Below, piece by piece: positions 26,220-35,995 of a stretch of DNA of 64,000 bases. Positions within the stretch are counted from its first letter, which is position 1, and the number at the start of each line of letters is the position of its first letter. The DNA comes from Lignipirellula cremea (lineage in GTDB: Bacteria > Planctomycetota > Planctomycetia > Pirellulales > Pirellulaceae): NCBI RefSeq assembly GCF_007751035.1, contig NZ_CP036433.1:5623001-5687000 (forward strand), given 5' to 3'. Below the pieces are notes generated by a model. That model saw only the letters and a program-made list of their open reading frames with translations, made no database searches and was not told the DNA's origin. Both the position numbers and the translations under genes were made by a program.

Positions 26220-28550
26220 TTGATCGAAAAAGATATTTACTCCTCGCTGACCGCCCCGCAACTGGCCGCCGTGCAGCATGTGGACGGGCCGCTGTTGATG
26301 CTGGCCGGCCCCGGCTCCGGCAAAACGCGGGCCGTAACGCACCGGATCGCCCACCTAATTGCTCAGGGGATCCCGCCGCAGCAGATCCTGGCGCTTACGT
26401 TCACCAACAAAGCCGCCGACGAAATGCGGGCCCGGCTGCAGCTGCTGGCTCCCCATCGTCCGGTCTGGATGGGCACGTTCCATCGCTTCTGCGCCCGGCT
26501 GCTCCGGCGGTATGCATCGCTGGCGGGACTGCAGGAAAACTACTCCATCTACGATACCGACGACAGTGGCAAAACACTTAAACGCACGCTGGCGGAGGCC
26601 GAAGTCGATCTCACCTGGACGCGGCCGGAACGGATCGCCAATGCGATCAGCTGGGCCAAAAACGAACTGATCACGCCGGACCGCTACCAGCCGAAAGCAG
26701 GCGATCCGCTGGGCAAGGTCGTCTCCGAAGTTTACCCGGCCTACCAGCAGGCCCTGCTGGCATCCAACGCGGTCGACTTTGACGATCTGCTGCTGCATGT
26801 GGCCGTCATGCTGCGCGAAAATCCAGAACTGCGCTCGACGCTGGATGAGCGCTATCGCTACATCATGGTCGATGAGTACCAGGACACCAACTTCGCCCAG
26901 TATGCAATCGTCAGGGCGTTATCCATCGACTATCCCAACCTGGCCGTCACCGGCGATCCGGACCAGTCCATCTACGGCTGGCGGGGCGCCAGCCTGCGGA
27001 ACATTCTCGACTTTGAAAAGGACTTCGATAACGTCGCCGTGGTCCGGCTGGAGCAAAACTACCGCAGCACCAAGGCGATCCTGCGCGTCGCCCATGAGCT
27101 GATCTCGCACAACACGCAGCGGAAAGAAAAGGACCTGTTCACCGACAACCCAGAAGGCGAACCGGTCGCGCTGGTCGAGTACCCCACGCACCGCGACGAA
27201 GCAGCCCAGATTGCCCATCAGATCGCCCACGACATCACCCACAAGGGACTGCGTCCCCGCGATGTGGCCGTGTTCTATCGGGTGAACGCCCTGTCCCGCA
27301 CGGTTGAACAGGCGATGGTCGAGGCGGGCGTCCCCTTTCAGATTGTGAACGGGCACGCCTTTTACCAGCGGAAGGAAATCAAAGATGTGCTGGCCTATCT
27401 GCAGTTGCTGAACAACCCGCAGGACGACGGCGCTCTGCTCCGCGTTATCAATACGCCTCCCCGCGGCATTGGTAAAACGACATTGAATCATCTGGCCGAA
27501 CATGCTCGGCGCCACGGTTTGACACGACTGGAGGCGGCCCGCGAATGCGGCCTGATCGAATCGATCAAAGCCCGCAGCCGCACCGCCATTAAAAAGTTTG
27601 TCGAGTTGATCGACCGCCTGATCAGCCAGGCCGCCGAACCGGTGGAAGCGATCCTGGGCCATGTGCTGACCGAGTCCGGCTACCAGGACGCCCTCAAAGG
27701 CTCCCCGCTGGAAGAAGACCAGGAACGGCTGGCGAACATTGAAGAGTTGTTGACGGCCGCCCGGGAGTTCGACGCCCAGCACGAAGGCGGACTGGAAGCG
27801 TACCTGGAACAGGCGTCGCTCGTCGCGGACACCGACGCCTTTGAAACCGAGGTCGACAAGGTCACGCTGATGACGCTGCATGCGGCCAAGGGGCTGGAGT
27901 TCGCCCATGTGTATCTGATCGCCCTCGAAGAAGGCCTGCTGCCGCACGAACGCAGCCGCGACAGTCCTTCCGGCATGGAGGAAGAACGGCGCCTGCTGTT
28001 TGTCGGCATCACCCGCGCGCAGGAGCGGCTGCAGATCAGCTACGCCATGAACCGCAACTTCCGCGGCACGCAATGGCCGACCGTGCCCAGCAGCTTTCTC
28101 ATGGAACTGCCTCGCGGCGAGCTGAAACGGACCGAGTCGGCCCGTCCCCGCTACAACGAGTTCAGCCAGGAGCCGGAATACGCCGAAGAAGCCTGGGTCG
28201 AAGAATCGATCGACTACGCGGAAGAGCACGTCGACGAATACGTCCAGGAGGACCCGGAAGAACAGGCTGAACGGGAAAAGAAGCCGTCCCAGGACCGCCC
28301 GAAAATCAACCTCAACTCCTTTCTCATGACGGGCGCCGACCTGCTGGAGCAGCAGAAAAAGCGGGCCGAGAACGCCCTTCGGTTCAAGCCGGGCATGCTG
28401 GTGGAGCACGCCGAGCATGGGCTGGGGGTGATCGTTGCGCTGAGCGGGGGCGACCGCAATCGGGTCGCCACGATCGAGTTCGAAGACGAAGACAAGCAGC
28501 GCAAGTTCCGGCTGTCCCACACCGATCTGACGCTGGCGCCGAAGAAGTAA
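26220..28550 (+). CDS. pcrA: UvrD/PcrA-type ATP-dependent DNA helicase
   Basis: A 776-residue superfamily 1A 3'-5' helicase for repair and replication-conflict resolution. Walker A AGPGSGKT is at residues 29-36, then LTFTNKAADEM (Ia), VDEYQDTN (II), GDPDQSIYGWRGA (III), VFYRVNALSR (IV), LMTLHAAKGLEF (V) and VGITRAQERL (VI). The C-terminus has an acidic linker and then a PcrA-type basic tail (LVEHAEHGLGVIVALSG...RNRVATIEF). The start is a TTG at 26220; no better ATG lies before the first motif. UvrD is an equally valid name. Confidence 0.93.
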   Translation: MIEKDIYSSLTAPQLAAVQHVDGPLLMLAGPGSGKTRAVTHRIAHLIAQGIPPQQILALTFTNKAADEMRARLQLLAPHRPVWMGTFHRFCARLLRRYASLAGLQENYSIYDTDDSGKTLKRTLAEAEVDLTWTRPERIANAISWAKNELITPDRYQPKAGDPLGKVVSEVYPAYQQALLASNAVDFDDLLLHVAVMLRENPELRSTLDERYRYIMVDEYQDTNFAQYAIVRALSIDYPNLAVTGDPDQSIYGWRGASLRNILDFEKDFDNVAVVRLEQNYRSTKAILRVAHELISHNTQRKEKDLFTDNPEGEPVALVEYPTHRDEAAQIAHQIAHDITHKGLRPRDVAVFYRVNALSRTVEQAMVEAGVPFQIVNGHAFYQRKEIKDVLAYLQLLNNPQDDGALLRVINTPPRGIGKTTLNHLAEHARRHGLTRLEAARECGLIESIKARSRTAIKKFVELIDRLISQAAEPVEAILGHVLTESGYQDALKGSPLEEDQERLANIEELLTAAREFDAQHEGGLEAYLEQASLVADTDAFETEVDKVTLMTLHAAKGLEFAHVYLIALEEGLLPHERSRDSPSGMEEERRLLFVGITRAQERLQISYAMNRNFRGTQWPTVPSSFLMELPRGELKRTESARPRYNEFSQEPEYAEEAWVEESIDYAEEHVDEYVQEDPEEQAEREKKPSQDRPKINLNSFLMTGADLLEQQKKRAENALRFKPGMLVEHAEHGLGVIVALSGGDRNRVATIEFEDEDKQRKFRLSHTDLTLAPKK

Positions 28551-28671
28551 CCTCATCCGGCAGGACATGCGCAGGGAATACTTCTTTCCTGTCGCCGAGC
28601 GGGACGAGGCTTCGTCACCGCTTGATTCCAGGGCAATCAACTGGAGTGGACCCGGTTACCGTAACACGGAA

Positions 28672-30075
28672 TTAGAACAGTCGATTCAGCCCGTTCAGGG
28701 CGGCCACGCGGTAGGCTTCCGCCATGGTCGGGTAGTTGAACGTGGCGTTAACAAAATACCGCAACGAGTTCTGCTCGCCCGGCTGCGCCATGATCGCCTG
28801 GCCGATATGGATAATTTCCGAGGCGTTCGCTCCAAAGCAATGGATGCCCAGCAGCTGCAGCGTTTCGCGGTGGAACAGAATCTTCAGCATGCCGACCGTC
28901 TGGCCCGTGATCTGGGCTCTTGCCAGGCTGCGGAAGATCGAATGGCCCACCTCGTAAGGCACGCCCGCGGAAGTCAGCTCCCGCTCGTTCTTTCCCAGCG
29001 AGCTGATCTCCGGGCTGGTGTAAATACCGGACGGAATCTCATGGATGAGCGTGCGTTCGGCCGCGCCTTCAAAAGCATGCTGGGCCGCGTAACGCCCCTG
29101 CACATAGGCGGCGCTGGCCAGGGCCGGCACGCCAATCACGTCGCCCACGGCGTAAACGTGCGGCAGGGTCGTCTGGAAGTCGGGGTTGACGTTCAGGTTG
29201 CCGCGATTGTTCGGCTCCAGGCCGATCTCGGGCAGACGCATTTCATCGGTGTTGCCGGAGCGTCCGGCCGCCCAGAAAAGAATGTCGGTTTTGATCTGCT
29301 TGCCCGACGCCAGGTGCAGCACCACGCCGTCGTCTGCGTATTCCACATGGTCGAAATTCTCGCCGTGCCGGATCAATACGCCGCGTTCACGCAGGTGGTA
29401 GCTCAGGGCGTCGATGATTTCGTCGTCGAGAAACTCCAGCAACTTCTGCCGGGTGTTGATCAGATTGACCTTGGCGCCCAGGTTGCGGAACATCGAAGCG
29501 TACTCGCAACCGATCACGCCAGCGCCGTACAGGGTGACCGACCGCGGCGTGTAAGACAGGTCCAGCACGGTGTCGCTGTCGAACACCCGGGGATGACGAA
29601 AGTCGATATTCGGCGGACGAAACGGCCGCGAACCGCTGGCGATAATGAACACGTCGGCCGTCAGTTCCCGCCGGCCGCCGTCGGCGCTGCAAACTTCGAC
29701 GGTCTGGGCGTTCAGGAAGCGGGCGTGCCCATGGTACAGATCGACATCGTTTCGTTCGTAGAAGCCGACCCGCATGTCGACCTGTTTTTCAATCACGGCC
29801 GCAGCCGAGCGTCGCAGTTCCGGAAAGCTCAGGTTGGCTGACGCGAAGTTATCGCGAAACAGCTTGTTGTTCATCATGCTCGTCATTTGAAAAATGGCGT
29901 GCCGCAGAGCTTTGCTGGGAATGGTGCCGCGGTGAGTGCAGCCGCCGCCGATCTGTTTGGATTGCTCCACCACGGCGACCGTTTTCGCCATCTTGCTGGC
30001 TTGCATCGCGGCCCCTTCTCCACCGGGACCCGATCCGATTACGACCATGTCATATCTGTGACTATGCACACTCAT
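28672..30075 (-). CDS. sthA: Soluble pyridine nucleotide transhydrogenase
   Basis: A 467-residue FAD flavoprotein that moves hydride between NADPH and NAD+, helping balance the NADPH pool. The FAD motif [10 protein letters not shown] is at residues 14-23. The segment [17 protein letters not shown] has one cysteine (C46) where disulfide reductases have two (position 51 is Thr), which distinguishes SthA from lipoamide dehydrogenase. The NAD(P) motif [13 protein letters not shown] and the GDVIG segment follow. Together with zwf and nadK elsewhere in the window it belongs to NADP(H) supply, but the genes are not linked. Confidence 0.93.
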   Translation of the reverse strand: MSVHSHRYDMVVIGSGPGGEGAAMQASKMAKTVAVVEQSKQIGGGCTHRGTIPSKALRHAIFQMTSMMNNKLFRDNFASANLSFPELRRSAAAVIEKQVDMRVGFYERNDVDLYHGHARFLNAQTVEVCSADGGRRELTADVFIIASGSRPFRPPNIDFRHPRVFDSDTVLDLSYTPRSVTLYGAGVIGCEYASMFRNLGAKVNLINTRQKLLEFLDDEIIDALSYHLRERGVLIRHGENFDHVEYADDGVVLHLASGKQIKTDILFWAAGRSGNTDEMRLPEIGLEPNNRGNLNVNPDFQTTLPHVYAVGDVIGVPALASAAYVQGRYAAQHAFEGAAERTLIHEIPSGIYTSPEISSLGKNERELTSAGVPYEVGHSIFRSLARAQITGQTVGMLKILFHRETLQLLGIHCFGANASEIIHIGQAIMAQPGEQNSLRYFVNATFNYPTMAEAYRVAALNGLNRLF

Positions 30076-30228
30076 CCAGTTCTCCTGTCGGCTGTTTTCG
30101 TTTTTTAACGCTCAAGTCGGCGGTTGCGTGGCGCAAATCTGGTTGGGGGTGTGTTACAAGGTTCCGGCGCGTCAGTTTCATTCCGTTGACCGCACCGGGA
30201 GATTTTCAGGATGCCGGAAGTTGACAGT

Positions 30229-30283
30229 CGGTCGTCCTTTGCTCCGCCAAAGAACGGGTCCTTCTACGGTGTGACAGGAGCCG
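30229..30283. repeat. Degenerate paired-hairpin repeat
   Basis: The sequence GTCGTCCTTTGCTCCGCCAAAG (shown here by its CTTTG...CAAAG pairing at about 30236-30252) and a decayed second half near 30260-30280 match the repeat at 54605-54658. It sits 3' of the GNAT-nitrilase gene, in the gap before it on the minus strand. Confidence 0.5.
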
Positions 30284-30338
30284 ATTCGGCGGCGCCTGTT
30301 CTTCCTCAAAGCGACGCATCCCTGTCTGGCAGGGACGC

Positions 30339-31898
30339 TTAGACTTCGTAGCGTTTGCCGTCTTCGGTGTAGGCGACGCGGTAAAGTTCGGTGCGGCGAT
30401 CTTTCCAGTTTTGTACGCTGCCCGACTCGCGATGGATGCGCAGTTGCTCCAGGTCGACATCGTGAATAATAACGGTCTCGGCGTTCGGATTGCATTCGGC
30501 GGCGACTGCGTCGCGGGCGAATTCCACGTCGGCCGGAGTGAAGATCCCGGACTGGGCGTAGTGGATGTCGGCGTTCTCCACAAACGGCAGGTTGCCGGTG
30601 CAGCCGGAAATGGCGACGTAAAAGTGGTTCTCCACGCACCGGGCCATGGCGCAGTGCCGGACGCGCAGGTAGCCGTGCCGGGTATCCGTATTGAACGGCA
30701 CAAAAATGATCTCGGCCCCTTTTTGCGACGCGATCCGCGACAGCTCCGGGAACTCAATGTCGTAACAGATCTGAATGGCGATGCGGCCGCAGTCGGTGTC
30801 AAACACCTCGACCTTGTCGCCCGGTGTTACGCCCCACCACTTGCGCTCGCTGGGCGTAATGTGGATCTTGTACTGCTTGCTGATCTGGCCGTCGCGATGG
30901 AACAGGTAGGCGATGTTATAAAGCGCATCCTGCTCCACCACAAAGTGACTGCCGCCGATCACGTTGACATTGTATTTGACCGACATTTCGGAGAAAAATT
31001 CCAGGTACTCCGGCGTAAAGTTCGCCAGCTGGCGGGCCGCCAGACCGGGACGCGTCGCCTGCACGCACGACAGCAGCTGGGTGGTGAAGAGTTCCGGAAA
31101 CAGCACAAAGTCGCAGTGGTAGTCGGAAGCGACATCGAGGAAAAACTCGCACTGCTGGGCGAACTCGTCAAAGCTCTTGATCGCCCGCATTTCGTACTGG
31201 ACGACACAGATGCGGATCGGCTCGATCGGGTGATGGAACCGGCGTTTGGCGCCCGCCTTGTAGTCCAGGTTTCGCCATTCCAGAAAGGTAGCGTAACCGC
31301 ACGACGCCGTATCCGAGGGCAGATAATCGGGAATCAGCCCCTGCAGCGCAAAGCCGTTGGAAATCTGCGCGGTCAACACCTGGTCGTACAGGGACTTGTC
31401 CATCACCCGCTCAATGTACTCGCGGGCGGAAATCTCCGCGGCGTGCTCGGCGTATCCTGGCAGCCGGCCAGCGATGATCATGCGAGCCAGGTTCCGCTCC
31501 CGGCAGACCTGCTTCCGGGCTTCGTAAAGACGGCGCGAGAGTTTCATGCCGCGGTACTCGGGATCGACCATGATCTCGATCCCGTACAGCGTATCGCCTT
31601 TGGGTTTGTGGTTGCGGATGTAACCGGAATCGGCGACCGATTTCCAGTTGTGCCAATCCATTTTGGGATCGTACTCCAGGATCAGGCTGCTGCTGGAGGC
31701 GGCCAGTTTGCCGTCGCACTCAATGCACAACTGTCCTTGTGGAAAGATCTCCAGCTGGCTTTCAATCTGTGCGCGGGACCAGGGCTCCATGCCGGGAAAG
31801 CATTTTTCCTGCATTTCCACCAGGGCTTCGTAGTCGTCAATCGTCAATTGGCGAACGCGGATGTTCCAGGCATAGTCCTCGACGTCGATCGTTTCCAT
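30339..31898 (-). CDS. GNAT acetyltransferase - carbon-nitrogen hydrolase fusion
   Basis: A 519-residue two-domain protein. Residues about 10-190 are a GNAT domain ([22 protein letters not shown], then [25 protein letters not shown] as the acetyl-CoA segment). Residues about 225-519 are a nitrilase-superfamily amidohydrolase with the Glu-Lys-Cys triad in [16 protein letters not shown] and ICYDIEFPE. The fusion is known from Planctomycetota and some other bacteria; the joint reaction is unknown, perhaps acting on an amine/amide pair. Start set at METIDVED (31898); the frame is open nearly 900 bases further upstream, across the opposite-strand MFS gene, and that part is not coding. Confidence 0.88.
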   Translation of the reverse strand: METIDVEDYAWNIRVRQLTIDDYEALVEMQEKCFPGMEPWSRAQIESQLEIFPQGQLCIECDGKLAASSSSLILEYDPKMDWHNWKSVADSGYIRNHKPKGDTLYGIEIMVDPEYRGMKLSRRLYEARKQVCRERNLARMIIAGRLPGYAEHAAEISAREYIERVMDKSLYDQVLTAQISNGFALQGLIPDYLPSDTASCGYATFLEWRNLDYKAGAKRRFHHPIEPIRICVVQYEMRAIKSFDEFAQQCEFFLDVASDYHCDFVLFPELFTTQLLSCVQATRPGLAARQLANFTPEYLEFFSEMSVKYNVNVIGGSHFVVEQDALYNIAYLFHRDGQISKQYKIHITPSERKWWGVTPGDKVEVFDTDCGRIAIQICYDIEFPELSRIASQKGAEIIFVPFNTDTRHGYLRVRHCAMARCVENHFYVAISGCTGNLPFVENADIHYAQSGIFTPADVEFARDAVAAECNPNAETVIIHDVDLEQLRIHRESGSVQNWKDRRTELYRVAYTEDGKRYEV

Positions 31899-32073
31899 GG
31901 GAGATCTTTCGTGAAATTTCAAGATTGCATCATTGGGCCAACCAAATCCATCATCCGCGTTGGCGCGCACCCGCACTGGATTGCGTCTATTATATCGGTT
32001 CTCGAAATTTCGCCATGAGGCTGAGACGCATGGGCCGCCAAAATCCCTTTTTTCTTCATCGCGGCTGATTTTT

Positions 32074-33477
32074 ATGGACTTTCTGGCTACGCCTGCCCGC
32101 CGCAAGGTGCTGTTTGCAGCGTTATATTTCAGTGAAGGCGCTCCGATCGGCTTTATCTGGTTGGCGCTGCCGACGCGACTGCGGCACACCGGCGTGCCGA
32201 TCGAAGAGATCACCTGGCTGACCGCCGCGGCCGTGATTCCCTGGACGTTCAAGTTTGCCTGGGCCCCGCTGGTCGATCTGCTGCGCACCCGATTCTGGAC
32301 GCTGCGCTGCTGGGTCATCGCGGCCCAGTGCCTGATGCTGGCGGCGATGGCCCCTTTGCTGTGGCTGGACCTGGAGCAGCACTTCAGCCTGATTGCCGCC
32401 TGCATCCTCTGCCATGCCTGGGCGGCGGCGACGCAGGATGTGGCGATCGACGCCCTGTGCATCGCCACGACCGATCCCATCGAACGGGGACGCCTCAACG
32501 GCGTGATGCAAACCGGCATGCTGCTGGGACGCGCCCTGCTGGGAGGCGGCGCGCTCGTTCTGGCCGGCGTGCTGGGAGAAACGGGGGTGGTGGCCTTGCT
32601 GCTCGCCGCAATCGGCTTGCCCATGTGCCTGGCCGCCATGTCGCAGATTCCGGAGGAAGAAAAGGTTCCCGATAAACGCCTGGGCCCGCGCGCAGCGCAC
32701 GTGCTGGCCGCGATGCGGACGGCCCTTTGCCGCCGCAATACCTGGCTGGGGCTGGCGTTCGCCTTGTTCGGCGGCGCGGCATTCAAGTCGCTGGAAGTGG
32801 TGCTGGGTCCGTTCCTCCACGACCGGGGCTACAGCAAGCAGGAGATCGGCTGGTTCGCCGCCGGACCGATGATCCTGATGATGATTGTCGGCTCGCTGCT
32901 GGGCGGCTGGCTGGCGGACCGCATGGGGAAACGCCGACTGACGGCAGCCGCGCTGGGTCTGATGGTGCTGACCATTGCCGCCCTGGCCGGTAGCGATCTG
33001 GCCGCAAATAACGGCGTCGCACGACTGCCCGCCAAGGCGGAAGCGACCGAGGCAACGGCGGAAGAAACCTCGGTTCCGTCGACTGCCGAACAACCGGCAG
33101 AAGAACCGAAGCTAAAAGGCGGACGTCACTTGCTAGTGATCTTGTCCCTGGTCGCCCTGGGCATCGGCCTGCTGACGGCCGCTTCGTACGCCATGTTTAT
33201 GGACCTCACGCAGCGCTCGATCGCCGCCACCCAGTTCAGCGCGTTCATGGGCGCGACGAACGGTTGCGAATCCTGGTCGAGCTTCGCCATCGGACAAATG
33301 ATCGTCGCTTACGGCTATCCCTGGGCGATGCTGGCGATGTGCGGGGTGTCAGCGGCGTCGGTCCCGCTCCTGCTCTTCATGCGGACGGAAGAGGAGGAGC
33401 CGGCGCTCGCTTCGTCCGCAACTTCGCTCGACGATCACGACGAAGCGCGCCGCATGCCCCAGGACGGCTTCGATTGA
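32074..33477 (+). CDS. Major facilitator superfamily transporter
   Basis: A 467-residue inner-membrane transporter with about 12 hydrophobic helices; the AmpG-like opening [23 protein letters not shown] and the loop [12 protein letters not shown] between helices in the second half are visible. An acidic, low-complexity cytoplasmic loop (about residues 310-345) is rich in E, A and T. Resembles the AmpG (muropeptide) and related MFS branches, but the substrate is not determinable. The ATG at 32074 is preceded by a spaced purine stretch; the frame is open upstream without a leader. The gene is divergent from the GNAT-nitrilase gene, with a shared 175-base promoter region. Confidence 0.87.
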   Translation: MDFLATPARRKVLFAALYFSEGAPIGFIWLALPTRLRHTGVPIEEITWLTAAAVIPWTFKFAWAPLVDLLRTRFWTLRCWVIAAQCLMLAAMAPLLWLDLEQHFSLIAACILCHAWAAATQDVAIDALCIATTDPIERGRLNGVMQTGMLLGRALLGGGALVLAGVLGETGVVALLLAAIGLPMCLAAMSQIPEEEKVPDKRLGPRAAHVLAAMRTALCRRNTWLGLAFALFGGAAFKSLEVVLGPFLHDRGYSKQEIGWFAAGPMILMMIVGSLLGGWLADRMGKRRLTAAALGLMVLTIAALAGSDLAANNGVARLPAKAEATEATAEETSVPSTAEQPAEEPKLKGGRHLLVILSLVALGIGLLTAASYAMFMDLTQRSIAATQFSAFMGATNGCESWSSFAIGQMIVAYGYPWAMLAMCGVSAASVPLLLFMRTEEEEPALASSATSLDDHDEARRMPQDGFD

Positions 33478-33592
33478 CCACACGGGAACACTTGATGCGA
33501 CCTGCCGACCGGCTTACAATTCGCCTTTGATCGGCGCCTGCCGGGGCCGATTATTCCCTCGCTTCTCTTTCTCGCTGAAGGCGGTTTTCGGC

Positions 33593-34699
33593 ATGTTTGC
33601 ATCCCTCGTTCGTTCGATTGTCGGGTTCAGCCTGTTACTGGCAGTCGTTTGCGTGGCAGGTTGTTCCAGCGGCGGCGACGGCGCCCCGACGGTGAAGCGA
33701 GTCGTCTTTTTAAATAACACCGACTCGCCCTTCTGGGACGCCTTTCGGGCGGGACTCAACGAAGGCGAAAAAGAGTTCAAGCTGGCGGACTCCCATCTGA
33801 AGGTGTCCTGGGAATCGAACGACGGCGAGACCCAGAGCCAGATCGAGAAACTTCGTCAGTTCGCGGCGCAGACCGACATCGCCGCCGTCGGCATCTCCGT
33901 CCTGCAGGCCGACAACCCGGCCATCGCGGGCGAGATCAAGAACCTGCGGAACCAGGGCGTCAAGGTCATCACGGTCGATGGCGATATCAACCGCGAGCTT
34001 TTTCCCGACGTCCGCGATTACTACATCGGCACCGACAATACGATCGGCGGCAAGGTGCTCGGCACGGCAGTCCGCGAACTGCTTAAAGCGAAGGGCGGCG
34101 ACGGCGGCTGCTATGTGCAGTTTGCCGGCTACACCGACAACGACAACGCCCGCAGCCGGATGGATGGCGTCAAAGAAGCGATCGGCGACGTCAGCGAAGA
34201 ACGGGACCGCATGCCCGACCAGACAAAACGCGACAAAGCCGCCAACAACGTGCGGAACGCCTTGAACCACGAAGACCTGAAAGCACTTGTCGGCATCTGG
34301 TCGTATAACGCCACCGCCATCACCGATGTGGTACAGGACAAAGGGGTGCGGGACCAGGTGATCATCGGCTGTTTTGACGCCGAACCCGGCGCGATCGAAG
34401 CAATGTCCAACGGTTTGATCGATGTGATCGTCGTCCAGGATCCGTACAACATGGGCCGACAGACCGCCCGCCTGCTGCAGGCGCTCGTCGTGGACGACAA
34501 GGCAACGGTGAAAGAAATGTTCCCCACGCCCGATCAGGTCGGCGGCGACAACTTCACCACCGCATTACGGGTGGTGCGGCTCGATGAGAAGTCGCCCCTG
34601 GAGCTGTCGGCCTTTGAAGGCGTGGTCGCGGAAGAAAATTTCATGACGCTGGAACAGTTCAAAGCATGGCTCGATAAATATGGATTAAGCGGTTCATGA
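33593..34699 (+). CDS. Sugar ABC transporter substrate-binding lipoprotein
   Basis: A 368-residue periplasmic-binding protein of the LacI/RbsB fold. The N-terminus is a lipoprotein signal (LLLAVVCVAGC, lipidated Cys near residue 24). It shows VVFLNNTDSPFWDAFRAGL, a QIEKLRQFAAQ-DIAAVGISV ligand-cleft region and YIGTDNTIGGKVLG. It binds an unknown sugar or polyol outside the inner membrane. The stop overlaps the start of the permease by 4 bases (ATGA), so translation is coupled. The third component, an ATPase, is not in the cluster. Confidence 0.9.
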   Translation: MFASLVRSIVGFSLLLAVVCVAGCSSGGDGAPTVKRVVFLNNTDSPFWDAFRAGLNEGEKEFKLADSHLKVSWESNDGETQSQIEKLRQFAAQTDIAAVGISVLQADNPAIAGEIKNLRNQGVKVITVDGDINRELFPDVRDYYIGTDNTIGGKVLGTAVRELLKAKGGDGGCYVQFAGYTDNDNARSRMDGVKEAIGDVSEERDRMPDQTKRDKAANNVRNALNHEDLKALVGIWSYNATAITDVVQDKGVRDQVIIGCFDAEPGAIEAMSNGLIDVIVVQDPYNMGRQTARLLQALVVDDKATVKEMFPTPDQVGGDNFTTALRVVRLDEKSPLELSAFEGVVAEENFMTLEQFKAWLDKYGLSGS

Positions 34700-35958
34700 G
34701 CGAATCCGCGAATGGTTCCCAGAACGCCTGGTGGCGGCGACTGCCCTTTGGCGAAGTCGCCCTGGTGGCGGCGATTGTGTTCGTCCTGCTGGTCGCCACG
34801 GCTTTGGATTCCAGCCATAGCTACCTGGCCAAGCCGGCCTACAACGCCCGTAATATCATGCGGGATACGGCCCTGCTGGGCATCTTTGCCGTCGGCGCCG
34901 CCGTGGTGATTATCGCCGGCGGCATCGATTTGTCGTCAGGTTCCATGATTGCCCTGAGCGGGACCGTCTGCGCTTGCATCATGACGGCCTTGGCCCCGGA
35001 AGAGATGCGCCAGCTTAAACCCGTCGGCTGGCCCGTGGTGCTTTGCGGGGTAACCGGCGCGCTCGCTTCGGGACTGCTGGTCGGGACGCTGCATGCCTGG
35101 CTGATCACCTCGATACGTCTGCCCCCGTTTGTGGCTACGCTGGCGACGCTGGTTGGGTTGCGGAGCATCGCCAGGGCGCTGTGCGAGTTCACCACGTTCG
35201 CCATGGCGCCGCCCGACGCTTCGCTCACCAAGGCTTCGCTCATCAGCGTTCACGATCCGATCTTCACCTGGATCCGGGAGCATGTCTGGGCGCCGGCGCT
35301 GGCCTTTGCCCTGCTGGCCGCCGTCACCTGGATCGTGCTTAACTGGACGGTACTGGGCCGACACCTCCATGCGCTAGGCGGGAACGAACAGGCCGCGAGG
35401 CTGTCGGGCATCCGGACCGAGAACGTCAAATGGGCCGCCTACTGCTTTGCCTCCTTTACGGCCGCCGTCGCCGGCATTTTCTATGTCGCCAACGAAGGCG
35501 TCGCCGCGCCGGTGAACCAGGGACAAGGGGACGAACTCAACGGCATCGCCGCCGCAGTGGTGGGCGGATGCAGCCTGCAGGGAGGCATCGGCACCATGTC
35601 GGGCACCGTGCTGGGGGCCTTGTTCCTGCGGGTGGTGATCGACGCCGTGGGAAAGGTCATCAAGTCGGGCGCCGACGTGTTCGAAGGGACGATCGTCGGT
35701 CTGGTGGTGGTGGCGGCCGTCACCTTTAGCCAGATCCAGCATGTGTGGAACAGCGGCCGCGACCTGTTTGGCGGGTGGCTAGGGCTGGCGTCCATCCCGG
35801 TGCTTTCCATCTTCCTGGGGCTGGTCGTTACGCTTTTCTCGGCCCCGCGTCAGGGCGTTTCCGCCGGCCTGTCGCTGGGGGTGCTGGCGTTTGTCGTGAT
35901 GCTGGCGTTACTTATTGTCGCCCGTTTTCGCGAACAGTCCCGCGATCTTCGCCGTTAA
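34696..35958 (+). CDS. Sugar ABC transporter permease (RbsC type)
   Basis: A 420-residue membrane protein of the BPD_transp_2 family with about nine to ten helices. It carries GIDLSSGSMIALSG near the start, the conserved EAA-like loop ARLSGIRTENVKWAAYCFASF, and the second-half core VVGGCSLQGGIGTMSGTVLGALFL. It forms the inner-membrane channel with the binding protein immediately upstream (4-base overlap). The ATP-binding protein must be supplied from elsewhere. A DapA-fold gene follows after 37 bases. Confidence 0.9.
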   Translation: MSESANGSQNAWWRRLPFGEVALVAAIVFVLLVATALDSSHSYLAKPAYNARNIMRDTALLGIFAVGAAVVIIAGGIDLSSGSMIALSGTVCACIMTALAPEEMRQLKPVGWPVVLCGVTGALASGLLVGTLHAWLITSIRLPPFVATLATLVGLRSIARALCEFTTFAMAPPDASLTKASLISVHDPIFTWIREHVWAPALAFALLAAVTWIVLNWTVLGRHLHALGGNEQAARLSGIRTENVKWAAYCFASFTAAVAGIFYVANEGVAAPVNQGQGDELNGIAAAVVGGCSLQGGIGTMSGTVLGALFLRVVIDAVGKVIKSGADVFEGTIVGLVVVAAVTFSQIQHVWNSGRDLFGGWLGLASIPVLSIFLGLVVTLFSAPRQGVSAGLSLGVLAFVVMLALLIVARFREQSRDLRR

Positions 35959-35995
35959 TCGCTGCTGCCCGCCAGCAGGAAGGAAACAGAGCCTG

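Noticed and set aside
28672-30075. Dihydrolipoamide dehydrogenase
   Set aside because: The redox cysteine pair is reduced to a single cysteine with GGGCTHRGT, the mark of soluble transhydrogenase.
31899-32786. A long N-terminal extension of the GNAT-nitrilase frame
   Set aside because: It lies on the opposite strand over the MFS gene and its composition is typical of antisense frames in GC-rich DNA.
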